A DNA stretch of 64,000 nt, from contig NC_053420.1 in assembly GCF_016859285.1 (NCBI RefSeq), positions 31,256,545-31,320,544 of the forward strand, written 5' to 3'. Positions 1-11,689 of the stretch are shown here, piece after piece. How positions within the stretch are numbered: the first letter of the stretch is position 1; every line of letters starts with the position of its first letter. This stretch comes from Xiphias gladius. Lineage: Eukaryota; Chordata; Actinopteri; Istiophoriformes; Xiphiidae. The translations under genes and the position numbers were made by a program. Below the pieces are notes generated by a model. The model worked only from the letters and a program-made list of their open reading frames with translations. It was not told where the DNA came from and did no database searches.

Positions 1-2210
1 ATCAACCACCCTTTAATCCATGAAAAGTAGAAATGTTCATACAGCCTAAAAAGTTCCACTTCTGCTTTTTGGATTTAATGTGTAATTACCTGGGTGCAAA
101 AATTTTGTATGCTGAACAAACCTTGTAGGAGAAAGGCAAGGCCTTTTTATGCATTTTGGCCAGACTCCACTTATGCCAGTTTTTTGGGAGATGGGACTAG
201 AGAAGGGAGAGCAATTAGACTGCTTACCATCAAGTATTGTCCAACAGAGGAAGTTCAGACCTAGCAATTGGTTTTCTGAATGCTTTCTGGAAAACAGTAA
301 AGGATGAGGACTCACCACGTGGCTCTGATTCACCCTGATGGTCAGCCTAGGGAAAAGTGGATTATGATTGATTTTTTCATTTTGAACAGTTTCTCTAAGA
401 GCAATTTTGTCCTGAAAAATCCACCTGAAGCAACATCACAGACTTCACACTGCTCTGTCTGGAGACACGAAAGAATTTATACAACTTTTTTCACATATAA
501 AGTATTACTCCCCAAAATGGATAAAGAGATTTTGATGTGTAAAACTGGCACACACCCCTTTAACTTCTAGCAGCTGTACTGACTCTGAAATGAAAATTTT
601 CATTAAATTTAAGCCAAACTCTCAAAGCCTCCTTTTGGCATTTGTAGAAAATTGTTACAGTGATACAAAGACTTGATCAAGTTTTACAGATTAGTCTGAT
701 ATTTATAGATTGTTGTAGTTGATTTTGAGCAAACTGGAGATGTGTTTATATTTCCGTTTCATATAATTAACTCTATTACACAAGATTAATGGTATTTCAG
801 AGTCTAGATAAATTTCCCTCCCATCAAGTGGGTACAGATAGCAACTAAAAAAACAGTATTGTTGAAACTAATTTCTCTTGTCAGAATCGCTTATGGGACT
901 AACATCTGCTACACCACCAGTCTTGCGTTTGCATTTTTATGTAGGCTTGCCAATATAAGTTAAAAATCATTCTAATAGTTTTAAATGTCCTAATTCTTAG
1001 TTTTGTTAGGGGAAAAATAAAGATAGTCTGAGCAGCAATAGTCACCATGCCTAAACAGATAGAGTGTCACATGCAAAAAATTCAGTAATCCCCAGAAAGT
1101 GTACTAATACAGCGCAACAAAACAATGTTTACCACATAAATTTGAGATAAAAATATATATACAACACAATCCAACAACCATTTAGCAGTAAAGGAGATCA
1201 AATCAAATCAGAGGAACACGAAGGTTTCCAATTTGAGCATGTAACCCAGAGTCCATTCACACAGACTGCCATGACAACTCACTGCCTGAGGCCAGACTGA
1301 ACGTCTGTCACTCACAGCACTGATACACTCCCTGTGCACATATGAATAGATAATGAAGACTACGTGAATCCCAACTAAATGGATTCACAGGCACACGCAC
1401 ACCCACTGCAGTCCCTTGTGACTGACAACAAATCACCACTGATAGAGTAGGGTACAGATTAGTCATCAGATTAGTTGCTGAGAGAATGAATCAACTACAC
1501 TCCAAATTAGCTCGATGACCTCTTTACTGTGTATGAGGCACTTCAGTAATTATGCACAAAGCTTAAACCAGGATTAAGACCTTAATTAATCATAGATTTA
1601 TTTGTTGGACTCCATGCAGACCTAGATTAAGGCTTTCTGGTAAAGGTGTGTTCAGTAGCAGTAATCAAAATAACAGCCCAGCGCCACAGTTCTCCGCTGA
1701 ACCGTAAACTAAGTTCTCCATAGAAAAACCTTTTAGGCTTGGACTAAGAGGAGTCTAGCCATAGCAACGAAAACTAATGAGAAATGCATTCATTAGAGCC
1801 CGTCAGACACATTGGGTGGGCAGATGTGATGTTTTCTGCTCATCACAAGGTAAGGTAAAAAGAAGTTGCAGTGCAGAAATGCCAAAGATCGGTTTGAGGT
1901 AGTTTAGAAGTAATGTTCCCATTACTTATTTTTGTAAATGCAAACTGTAAAATGTCACATACCTTGTCGCAGTTCTTCAATAACCAAATCGGAGGGATCT
2001 TTATCAAATCTTTTTGCATATGTTATGTGTTTATGTGTTTCAGCAAAAATATATCTTTTGTGATGAGTTTTCAAACTCTTAAATATTGATATCAGCCTTA
2101 ACAATCCAGTATCAGTCGTGCAGTTCTTTTTTTGATAGTACAAAATAGTTATCTACTGGTAAAAGATGACGCGTATCAGTATGTATGTAGTAGAATTAGT
2201 AGTAGCAGTA
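1..2210. other. Non-coding stretch, no gene recognised
   Basis: AT-rich sequence with stop codons throughout all frames. The longest open frames are under 100 codons and resemble nothing I know. A minus-strand frame at 1955-2143 ends in a donor-like AAG|GTATGT, but no acceptor or neighbouring exon supports it. I see no RNA gene or repeat with clear ends here. Confidence 0.5.
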
Positions 2211-2556
2211 GTATGTATTACGGATGCACTGATTCGATACTGATATCGGACATTGGTCCAATACTGCCTCAAATGGCTGGGCCGGGTATAGTGGGTATCG
2301 GTGACAATAGGGCCAATCTATGGGGCCGATCTATTTAATTCAATTCAGTGTTATTCTATGTTTAATTCCTGACCAATTTCAAAGTTGCTGATGCACGATT
2401 ATTTATTATATTAATGATACATAAAACTTCAGTAAATGTATGTATATATACATTGGTATGGGATCGGTATTTGGTATCGGACGTTTTTCCCAAAGCCCAG
2501 GTGTCAGTATCGGTATCGGGACTAAAAAATCGGATTGGTGCATCCCTAGTATGTAT
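2211..2556. mobile_element. hAT-type miniature transposon (MITE) with 8-bp target duplication
   Basis: Element body is 2219-2548 (330 bp). Its ends are imperfect inverted repeats: the left starts TACGGATGCACTGATTCGAT, and the right, read on the other strand, starts TAGGGATGCACCAATCCGAT. The element is flanked by identical 8-bp copies of GTATGTAT at 2211-2218 and 2549-2556, the target duplication length of hAT transposons. The interior is rich in TATCGG motifs and has no transposase frame, so it is non-autonomous. The perfect duplication suggests a fairly recent insertion. The TATCGG-rich subterminal sequence resembles the tail of the hAT relic near 52.37-52.49 kb inside zc3h11a. The hAT assignment is an inference from end sequence and duplication length. 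Confidence 0.88.
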
Positions 2557-3506
2557 CGTTCATCATTACTTGCCAATTCCAATGAGCTAGCTACTTTACC
2601 AAGTAGAAATGAAGCAGAATTTCAAAAGTTTGGCTCAAACTGTATTTAAAGATATTTCTGTTCACTGTTTCCAGCATTGTATTGAATGATTAAAATTAAA
2701 TATTTGTGGTGTCATGTTGGATAATCCTCTGTTTTTCCTAAATGTCAGGGGTTAGGTTAATGCCCCATTGTCCCCCACTTTTAGCAATTTTTCAGTGGAA
2801 GTTGGAATTGAGTTTCATACAAAAAAAAAATTTCAAAGAACAAAACGCTGTGCCATAGTCACATTAAGTTAACTGCTACCAACTACTACAACAAATTCCA
2901 TGACAATTGAACATTACATTAGAGGGATGTTTGGATTTGTTGGGGCAAAGTAAACTACTACAGTCTTCCCCAGTCTTATTTTCTACAAAAAAAAAAAATC
3001 CTGTGTGGGAAATTATTACCCTCTTTGAGAGGAAAGAACTAAACCTATGGCTCCAGTGTTAGCACTTAACAACATCACCCTTCATCAGTTGCCTTTTTAT
3101 CATTTGTTTTGTTTTGTTATTTTAAAATGAGAAATGTTGCTGAGAGTGAACAGCTTGTAACAGTTCAACACTAACCAGAAAATCAATACAATTTTCACAC
3201 ACACCTATTTTAAAAGATACTCTAGTATGAAACTCCACAGTTGAGCACAAAGTAATGTGAGCAGCAGTGAAGCCCCTTTTCTATAAACCAACCTTGACAT
3301 TAGTCGTGGAACAGCTGAAAAGCAGGTTGACAAAAATGCAAAAGACTATTAGACAAACCAATGGATGTCATTTTCTGACCAGAAATTACACTGACTCTAC
3401 AATAATGGGTAATTTACACTTCAAATCAAAGCAGACAGAGGTGTCATTTGGTTTGGTTAAGTGTTGTATCATACAGCCTGAACAAAACTAGGGCACGGGA
3501 TACACA

Positions 3507-3541
<35 letters not shown>

Positions 3542-5255
3542 ATATATTCACAGTGGTGCTAGAGTTAAATGAAAGGGAAATCAGGCAGACATATCAGGTC
3601 TGTGGTGAAAAGGCATTCAGCCTCAAAAACACGCTAACAGCTAATGAGGACTGCAGAGATGTGTGTGCATGTGGTGTGTGCATGCACGTATTTGTTAAAA
3701 GAAACCCGTCAAGTGTGAGCAGTAGTCAGAGACCAGGACTTACATTATCCATAAAATGTCTAAGCCATGTGGAAAATCTGAATCATGACGGCATCTTCAT
3801 ATTCATATGTGTGTGCATTTGCTCCACAGATGGAGCCTTGTTGAATTTGGTTTTAAAGTGGAAGTCAACTGCATCTGGGGTCAACTGGGATCTTTTCCAG
3901 CATCTGAGTCCAGAACCAGACTTAACTCTCTTCCTGAAAACAACATAGCACATCACATCTGTGCCGAAATGGTCTCTGCAGAAGCCATAGCCTGGCTCCC
4001 TTCCTAGCCTCAGTAGAATTCAACGGAACATAACAAGTTTTCTGAGACCAAAAAGCATTAGTTATATTAAAAAACACACAAGGGGCTGCACTAATGTGGA
4101 CATGCTGCTACAGATACTTGTGAGAAAATGAAGGTTTGTCCATCAAGATTAATACATGTAACACATCTTCTCTACAGTATGTTACGCTTTATTCACAAGG
4201 CATTTTCAGCCTTTCTTGTCTTCAACCGGTGGATGTCTACAGTTGTTTTCAGTTTCCTTATATCCAGTTACGCGATGGAAGGGGCCCTTGGTTCTGGGAG
4301 TGTTTTTCTCCACTCTGTATTCCCATTTCAGGTTTTTCTTTCAACAATTTCCTCAATGTTCCTTGACTTAGAAACACAGAACTCTACCTGATAATGTAGA
4401 TTTAATCATATAATGTAGTTTCATTTTAAGACCACCAGTTTTAATTATTTCAGCTTTGTTCCTGAGAAATCATATTTATCCATCATTTTCGTACAGTGGA
4501 TGGCTCTAAATACTACATTACCCGTGAGCCTCAGCTACCATTGCCATACAGAAGAATCCAGGCAGCGGCACAAGTCAGAGCGGTAGCGAATTCAAATCAC
4601 TTCAGTGTTAACAAAATGCGGCACCGTAGTTTTGCTGTGTGATGACCCTTCAGACTAAAGGATGTTATGCTCAAACTCGACTTCCTGGTTCGTATTTCAT
4701 GTTGCGTTCTTTGACGCCCTTCTTCTCTTGGTCTAAATGCTCAAAAAACCCCTTCTTTGGAGCTTCCCAACTCTTTAAATCCATTGCTTTTCTTGTTGAC
4801 TTTTACACATATGTAATGAGGTAAAGTATATGAAATCATTTCATCATCCCCCAGTCTTGTATTCGACACCTCCTCCCCTCCATCTTGATTTGGTAATTTT
4901 TCCTCTCTCTCTGTTTTGGCTTTTCTCTCTGTCTCTTGATCACTACCCCCATATTTCTCAGTACTCTCTCCCTTCTGTCCACTGTTGCTGTCTTTTTTTA
5001 ACCCACTTTCAAGGGAAAACAATAGAAACAATGGGGAGTGAGCCCCTGAGGCAAAGGGAGGGGATGTAGATCGCAGAGCCAGTGCAAGTATCAAAAGACT
5101 GCTCCCCACTGAGAGTGGGAGAGAGACAAAGAGACAAAATGACACACAGAGAGAGAGGGAGTACTAGTGCCCATCTGCTGAGGTGCTGAAAGGAAAGAGG
5201 GGGGTTATACAGGATGGTGACAGACTGGAAAGACAGAGTGAGGTGATTTTGGTGA
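2557..5255. other. Non-coding stretch with a (CA)n tract
   Basis: No supportable gene. It contains a CA dinucleotide run at about 3507-3539. The open frames here (for example 3448-3948 and 4128-4391 on plus, 4741-5145 on minus) run through simple sequence or low-complexity pyrimidine stretches and have no recognisable domain. Confidence 0.5.
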
Positions 5256-5265
5256 GTGCGTGTGA

Positions 5266-5271
<6 letters not shown>

Positions 5272-5340
<69 letters not shown>
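5272..5340. repeat. (TG)n microsatellite
   Basis: Nearly pure TG dinucleotide repeat of about 34 units. It sits 87 bp upstream of the 33-bp minisatellite. Confidence 0.97.
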
Positions 5341-5342
<2 letters not shown>

Positions 5343-5426
5343 AGTCATCATGGCTTAATGTGGTCCAGGAGACACCCACTGTTGCAGGAGGTAGTTTTGA
5401 GTACTTTGGCAGGTTTGTTTATGACT

Positions 5427-5826
5427 GAGTACTCATGTAATAATGAAGTAACAACTACCAAGTACTCATGTAATAATGTAGTACTGACTACTGAGTACTC
5501 ATGTAAGAATGTAGTAGTGACTACTGAGTACGCATGTAATAAGGTAGTAATGACTACTGAGTACTCACGTAATAATGTAGTAGTGACTACTGAGTACTCA
5601 TGTAATAATGTAGTGATGACTACTGAGTACTCATGTAATAATGTAGTAGTGACTACTGAGTACTCATGTAATAATGTAGTGATGACTACTGAGTACTAAT
5701 GTAATAATGTAGTAGTGACTACTGAGTACTCATGTAATACTGTAGTAGTGACTACTGAGTACTCATGTAATAATGTAGTAGTGACTACAGAGTACTCATG
5801 TAATAATGTAGTAGTGACTACTGAGT
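5427..5826. repeat. 33-bp minisatellite, 12 tandem copies
   Basis: Twelve head-to-tail units with a period of exactly 33 bases, each beginning GAGTACTCATGTAATAATG and ending in GTAGTAGTGACTACT with few changes. Copies start near 5427, 5460, 5493, 5526 and every 33 bases to 5790. Each unit holds two palindromes, GAGTACTC and AGTAGT-G-ACTACT. Because 33 is a multiple of three, every frame repeats as an 11-residue unit. One plus frame reads TTEYSCNNVVV and is open except where one C-to-A change (GAGTACTAA near 5699) makes a stop. Units carry GTAGTAGTGAC or GTAGTGATGAC variants. I see no start context, splice site or homologue, so I treat it as non-coding satellite DNA. Confidence 0.95.
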
Positions 5827-5829
5827 CAT

Positions 5830-7055
5830 TGGGACTACTCTCTGGCACAGAACAACAACATGTTGACGTTCCGTCCCATGAGTACTCAGTGATCCCATCC
5901 CACGGTGTGATGTCATCCCATCGTACGATGGTCTGTAGTTTACTTGTGCAGTCGTCTAATAGGCTACAGAAACAGAAAAATATGTGAATGGCAACATCTG
6001 TATTATGTGATCAGCTATACTGAAGCATATATTTTTTTATTTTGATCGGAGAAAAATAGTATTGCCGTACTGAGGCCAACAAAGAATACAGCTAATTAGT
6101 CCTCGTAGCAGAACTTTTTACCATATAATGATCAAAATGTATTATTTTGTCATTTCCTGATGAAAAATCAAAGGCAGGAAAGAGACATAAAGGAATAGAA
6201 CAGTTTTCCTGTTATTTTGTCATTTTAGAGTAGAAAAAGAGGTTTTGGTTTTTTTCAAAACTTTGATATGTAAACAACATTTTTGAAATTACCCACAGAA
6301 GTTTGGTGTGGACTGAGTTTCTCTTTCACTTCCATGCCATTGTTATATGTGTAGCATGTCACACTGGTCTCTGTCAGATGGACACACACACACAAAAAAT
6401 GGACTCACTGCCCACTTTTTTCTACATTATATGGTTCTTTCAAATCGCTGCATTCAACAGAAAGAAAGGACCACAGTATGTCTTATGTATTATACTGTGT
6501 GTATCTTTGTATTGTGTGTGTGCTTGTATTGTGAGTGTATTGTATTCGTACTGTAGCGTATCAGCAAAGTGGAAGCTAGCACAGGCCTGCAGATATTGAG
6601 AGGCTACAGTGAATGTGGTGTTAATGTATGCAACAAGACTTTCATTGAATGTAAGCACTGACAGTTTGTTGGCATTGGAACAGAGCTTTAAATCTAGGCT
6701 GTGCTCTATTGGGTGAGGCACTGCTACATCATGTCCTTAATCTTAAATCCTTGTAGTGATGTTTATATACAGTAATAATAATTGTATTAAAAATTTTATC
6801 TTTATATCACTTTTTAAGCAGGAAGCAAAAGCATTTTTCGTAGCAAGGGAAACAAATTTCAATTACAAAACAATGAGGTAATAATACAAACAGCACAAGG
6901 AACAAAAGTAGGGCATTTTGGAATTTCTCAGCTTTCACTAGATTATTAATCTTACAGCAAAACTAGAATTTACTGTACACAGGTACAAACTATCTGTGGG
7001 TTTGGTTGAGAGTGCATAGAGAAAAAAATAGGATAAAATATGACCAGGGGTTGAA
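5830..7055. other. Non-coding stretch, no gene recognised
   Basis: AT-rich intergenic or intronic sequence with short low-complexity open frames only. No repeat ends or RNA gene recognised. Confidence 0.45.
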
Positions 7056-7059
7056 ACAA

Positions 7060-7200
7060 CGGATTAAATTTCATCTGGTTACTGTACCAAAGTCGGTTTT
7101 GTGAACTTTTTTGAGTGTTTTTAAAAATCCGTCATTTTACTCTTACTTAAGTATTGTACTTCACTACATTGAAAGAGACAACAATTAAAGTAAAAATAAA
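7060..7200. mobile_element. Fragment of a teleost hAT-type MITE (left part)
   Basis: The motif TTACTTAAGTATTGTACTTC followed by a CACTACATT block is characteristic of an abundant fish miniature element whose full copies begin CAGTGGTGGAAAGTAA. A better copy is at 26104-26640. A matching right part appears at about 10020-10195, on the far side of the L2-type LINE and the 0.9-kb block, so those may have inserted into it. Family recognition is from memory and the ends are uncertain. Confidence 0.4.
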
Positions 7201-7321
7201 AGTTATACTGAACCATCTTATTTGATGTCTATCTGATAGTGCTGTATGTAAATTTAAGGAACTGATTCCATCAGCACTTAATTTACCACCATGTTACAAT
7301 ATAATATCCCTCCCAAATTTA

Positions 7322-7825
7322 TCATCTTGTTGATAGTGCTGCAGGCTCAATGAGAATGACACTCGACTCTATTGCAACTATAACAAAGAAGATAATAAAA
7401 CAAAGGAGGTTAGCTCCATGGTTTAACTCACAAACCCCTATATTAAAGCAAACTATGCGAAAAGTTGAAAGGATATGGCGTTCTACCAAACTGGAAGAAT
7501 CTCACTTAGCCTGGCATGATAGTCTTAAAACATATAGGAAGGCCAACTGTACTGCCAGAGCAGCCTATTACTCATCTCTAATAGAGGAAAATAAAAACAA
7601 CCCTCGGTTTCTTTTCAGCTCTGTAGCCAGGCTGACAGAGAGTCATAGCTCCATTGATCCATGTATTCCCATAGCTCTCAGTAGTGATGTATACTTCGAC
7701 CTTCACCAACTAACTTCATCTAAACCATCAACTTGTCTCTTAGACCCCATCCAAACTAAGCTGCTTAGGGAAGATTTACCCTTAGTTAGCACCTCAGTTC
7801 TCTTTCTAGATATAATCAATGTAAA
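7322..7825 (+). pseudogene. L2-type LINE fragment, region before the reverse transcriptase core
   Basis: One open frame (7350-7871) carries sequence typical of fish L2/CR1-group non-LTR retrotransposons between endonuclease and reverse transcriptase: APWFNSQT near residue 23, ERIWRSTKLE near residue 40, AAYYSSLIEENKNNPRFLFS near residue 70, then SLLD-like CLLDPIQTKLLRE near residue 128. The similarity stops near 7821, where an unrelated block (7822-8737) begins; the C-terminal RT region resumes at about 8747. The piece is 5'-truncated, lacks the RT core and cannot encode a working enzyme. Family placement is from recognised motifs and not from a search. Confidence 0.8.
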
Positions 7826-8737
7826 GAATATGACAGTCATATGGAATGGTTCGCATTTTAATTGGCTCTGAGCTCATTTATGCTGCAGCAGCTCAGGTCA
7901 GTTAAAACAGCCACACTTGACCCAGTGTTCAAACATGCAGCCTAACCCTATTAATATTCAACCCATCAAACCTTCCCAGTTCGACCATCAAAGTTTTGAA
8001 ACTCAAACATCAACAGCAACCTGATGGAAATTTGGAACACTCTTGGGAGCTATAACAAAATCAAATAGTGTATCTTTAAGATGAAGGAATGACATTATAA
8101 AAGATGGTACATTGTCACAAATACAGAGTAAAACAGTCCATTTGATTTGAAATTGCTGTTACAAGGGATGCAAACTCATTAAAATACATCCATTATTAGT
8201 CTGATATATTGTTTTAGCACAGTTTTGTTTTGTTCATCTGCTAAATGAGTGTGCATTTGTAATGCAGCAGAGGATACCACTGACCTTATCTCATCAGAGC
8301 CATTAACACTGCCTGCTAATGGCCTCTGTGTGTGGGCTGTTAGGTTCTACTGATCTACTATTTCAGATCAATTTAAATATTAAATTATTTCTGTGATCTC
8401 CAAGGTTTTCTTTGGAAATGACCAGAAAAGAAACTTCTGCTAATCTTAGCATCACTCATACTATTATCTCCTTTGTCTCCACTATTGCAATGGACTGTAT
8501 TGTGGTTTTATGTATTTCAAACTGTAGTTCAGATTCTGAACACACACACACATACACTTATATACATATATATACCAATTGCATATTATGTCAATAAGAC
8601 AAATCAATAGATTTTGATGTCCATCAGATTGCTGCTGGAATGCTCAGGCAAACTGAAGCTTACATTGTATAGAACTTTATCTCCAGGTTCCACAATTTTG
8701 CCATCTACTGACCAAAATCTGAAGTATCTTTTTAGAT
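7822..8737. repeat. Copy 1 of a direct duplication (partner 10230-11422), with many small deletions
   Basis: This block matches 10230-11422 in order and orientation, starting at TAAAGAATATGACAGTCATA and ending at CTTTTTAGAT. Copy 1 is 916 bases and copy 2 is 1193. Copy 1 lacks short pieces at a dozen or more places: for instance, where copy 2 reads CCTAGGATCTCACCC copy 1 reads CCTAACCC, and a stretch of about 30-40 bases around 10684-10725 is missing. Substitutions between the copies are few. It lies exactly between two parts of an L2-type LINE. No coding potential is seen. Confidence 0.9.
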
Positions 8738-8746
8738 ATGCATTGC

Positions 8747-9600
8747 CCTGGTCTCCAGCACCACTGTTAGGAATCTCTGAGTTCTCTTTGATCACGATAT
8801 GTCCTTCAACTCCCACATAAAACAAACTTCAAGGACTGCCTTTTTTCACCAAAGTAGCATTGCAAAAATCAGGCACATCGTGTCTCAGAAAGATGCAGAA
8901 AAACTAGTCCATGCTTTTGTTAGTTCTAGGCTGGATTATTGTAATTCCTTATTATCAGGCTGTCCCAACAAATCTTTAAAGGCTCTCCAGCTGATCCAGA
9001 ATACTGCAGCATAAGTACTGACAGGAACCTCCTCTTCACCTACAAGGCCCTTAATGGTCAGGCACCATCATATCTGAAAGAGCTCATAGTACCCTATTAC
9101 CCCAGTAGAATACTGAGCTCCCAGAACGCAGGCTTGCTTGTGGTTCCTAGAGTCTCCAAAAGTAGAATGGGAGGCAGAGCTTTCAGTTATCAGGCTCCTC
9201 TACTGTGGACCCACCTTCCAGTTTTGATCCGGGAGGCAAATACCCTCCCCACATTTAAGAGTAGGCTTAAAACCTTCCTTTTTGATAAAGCTTACAGTCA
9301 GGATTGGCTCAGGCTTGTCTTGAACCATCCCCTAGTTATGCTGCTATAGGCCTAGACTTCCTGGGGACTTCCCATGATGCACCTCTCTCCTCTCTCCTCC
9401 TCTTCCTCTCCATCTGTACGCATTCATATCGTATCAAAGCTGTACTAACTTGACTTCTTCTCTCTCCCGTAGTTTTATGCTTTCTCGTCTCTCTCCTCTC
9501 TCCTCCCGTCATTTTCTGTAGGTATATCTGCCCCTGATGCTGCAGAGTCTGGATCTTTGACTGCAAACCACCTACTGCCCCCATGATCCTGCTCAACACC
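8747..9600 (+). pseudogene. L2-type LINE fragment, C-terminal reverse transcriptase region and 3' part
   Basis: At 8780-9014 the frame reads VLFDHDMSFNSHIKQ, then FHQSSIAKIRHIVSQKDAEK, then SSRLDYCNSLLSGCP, the conserved C-terminal segment of L2/CR1-group reverse transcriptases. After a gap at LIQNTAA (near 9012), a second frame continues at about 9014-9349 with FTYKALNGQAPSYLKEL-type sequence and GGRAFSYQAPLLWTHLPV, the usual end of the protein. A stop and a frame change show it is dead. Pyrimidine-rich sequence to about 9600 is probably its 3' untranslated part; an ATT-rich tract follows at 9640-9700. Confidence 0.82.
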
Positions 9601-10019
9601 CACTGCTTCAAATATTGTGATTCTATTATTATATTTAGTTTTATTATTATTATTATTCACCCTATTATTCTAATTATTAGTTTAATTATTATTATTATTA
9701 TTTTTGTTACACATCTTTATGTTATACGTCTACTGTGGTATCCAAACATACATATTTTTTATTTATTGCTGGTCATTTTTGTTTAAATGTCTGAGTTTTG
9801 TCTTTTTTTCTGGCTAATTCTTGCAAGGCTATAGGAAAGAGGTTGTATATTGATAATTTATAATCAGTTATAGCCTATGCATAGGCTGCATAGTGCCATT
9901 CTATAGACAAGGATTTATTGTTGGTTTGGACTTAAAGGGTCTGTGGTGCAGTACTCACTCAGGGATGGCGTAAATGTTTTGGTATTTCACTTCACTTTAT
10001 TTGCAGTCTGAAGATGTTC

Positions 10020-10195
10020 TTTAATTTAGTAGTTCTATTTTATAGTAATACATTCATAGTATATTTTATTTTAGTATCAACTTTAACTGACCTACTGTTT
10101 GCTTTTATCTGAGTGCATTTTTACACAAAGAATTTTATTTGACTAAAGACACAACTTTTACTTGAGTACAATTTTCCAGTTCTCTTTCTATCCCT
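10020..10195. mobile_element. Fragment of a teleost hAT-type MITE (right part)
   Basis: CAACTTTTACTTGAGTACAA with preceding AT-rich sequence and a degenerate end resembles the right end of the same miniature element family as 7060-7200 and 26104-26640. The boundaries are estimates. Confidence 0.4.
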
Positions 10196-10229
10196 GCATA
10201 TGACAGCAAATACATGAGAGCAACTCTGC

Positions 10230-11422
10230 TAAAGAATATGACAGTCATATGGAATGGTTCGCATTTTTAATTGGCTCTGAGCTCATTTATGCTGCAGCAG
10301 CTCAGGTCAGTTAAAACAGAATCCACACTGACCCCAGTAGGGTCTGTTGGCCCTGGTCAAACATGCAGCCTAGGATCTCACCCTATTAATATTAATATTT
10401 GGTTCAACCCATCAAACCTTCCCAGTTCGACCATCAAAGTTTTGAAACTCAAACATCAACAGCAACCTGATGGAAATTTGGAACACTCTTGGGAGCTATA
10501 ACAAAATCAAATAGTTTATCTTTAAGATGAAGGAATGACATTATAAAAGATGGTACATTGTCACAAATACAGAGTAAAACAGTCCATTTGATTTGAAATT
10601 GCTGTTGAGTATAAGGGATGCAAACTCATTAAAATACATCCATTATTAGTCTGATATACTGTTTTAGCACAGTTTTGTTTTGTTGTAGCAACATAATGAA
10701 ATGGGATCTATCAGCAACACATCTGCTAAATGAGTGTGCATTTGTGTATATGTGTGTGTGCGCACACACACACACACACATCTGCTTCCTGCTAATACCT
10801 GGCTCCCTAATGCAGAAGAGGATAACCTCTGACCTTATCTCATCAGGAGCCATTAACACTGCCTGCTAATGGCCTCTGTGTGTGGGCTGTTAGGGATTCT
10901 ACTGATCGTACTATTCTCAGAACAAATTAAACACACAAACACACACACATATAATTTTAAACATTATTACCATTATTGAAATAGCCCCATTAAATTATTT
11001 CTGTGATCTCCAAAATGGGACTAAATAAAACGGGTTTTCTTTGGAAATGACCAGAAAAGAAACTTCTGCTAATCTTCCCAGCATCACTCATACTATTATC
11101 TCCTTTGTCTCCACTATTGCAATGGACTGTATTGTGGTTTTATGTATTTCAAACTGTAGTTCAGATTCTGAACACACACACACACATACACTTATATACA
11201 TATATATACATTGCATATTATGTCCATAAGAGGGCAAACCAATACAATGAGAGACATAATTACTCGGGTGTAGATTTTCTAGATGTGTCCTCAGATTGCT
11301 AGTGCTGGAATGCTAGGCTAACTGTAGCTTACATAGCCTGTATAGAACTTTATCTCCAGGTTCCACAATTTTGCCATCTACTGACCAAAATCTGAAGTAT
11401 TTCCAAATAGGGCTTTTTAGAT
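10230..11422. repeat. Copy 2 of the direct duplication (partner 7822-8737), longer form
   Basis: Longer and presumably less damaged copy of the block at 7822-8737. It contains a mixed TG/CA dinucleotide stretch (about 10747-10780) and CA tracts near 10930 and 11170, which copy 1 lost or shortened. No long open frame or domain is seen, and the sequence is not recognised as a named transposon. Confidence 0.9.
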
Positions 11423-11689
11423 TGCTGTGAGTGCAAATCACTCTCTGGTGCAACATTGGGTTGTGAACTCTGCTATCATTACCACAAGGTTGTTGTTGAA
11501 TTATTTGCTTGTTTCAGTTTGACCTACATTTCAATTTCAGTCAGTGAAAGGGATGTTGTATGACTTGTGTCCGTCATGCATTGCATTCGGTGCACCAGCT
11601 CAGGCCAACGTGTAATCTGCCACGGCAGTGTTGCATTTTTTTTTTTTCACAAAAAAAAAATAAGACACATGACCTGAATTAACCAATGA

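Noticed and set aside
1955..2143. Minus-strand frame ending in a donor-like AAG|GTATGT, considered as an exon
   Set aside because: No convincing acceptor, no family match and no partner exon on the same strand nearby.
5256..5699. 147-codon open frame through the TG tract and the 33-bp minisatellite
   Set aside because: It is open only because TG repeats and a 33-base period avoid stops in that frame. There is no start context, splice site or non-repeat coding sequence.
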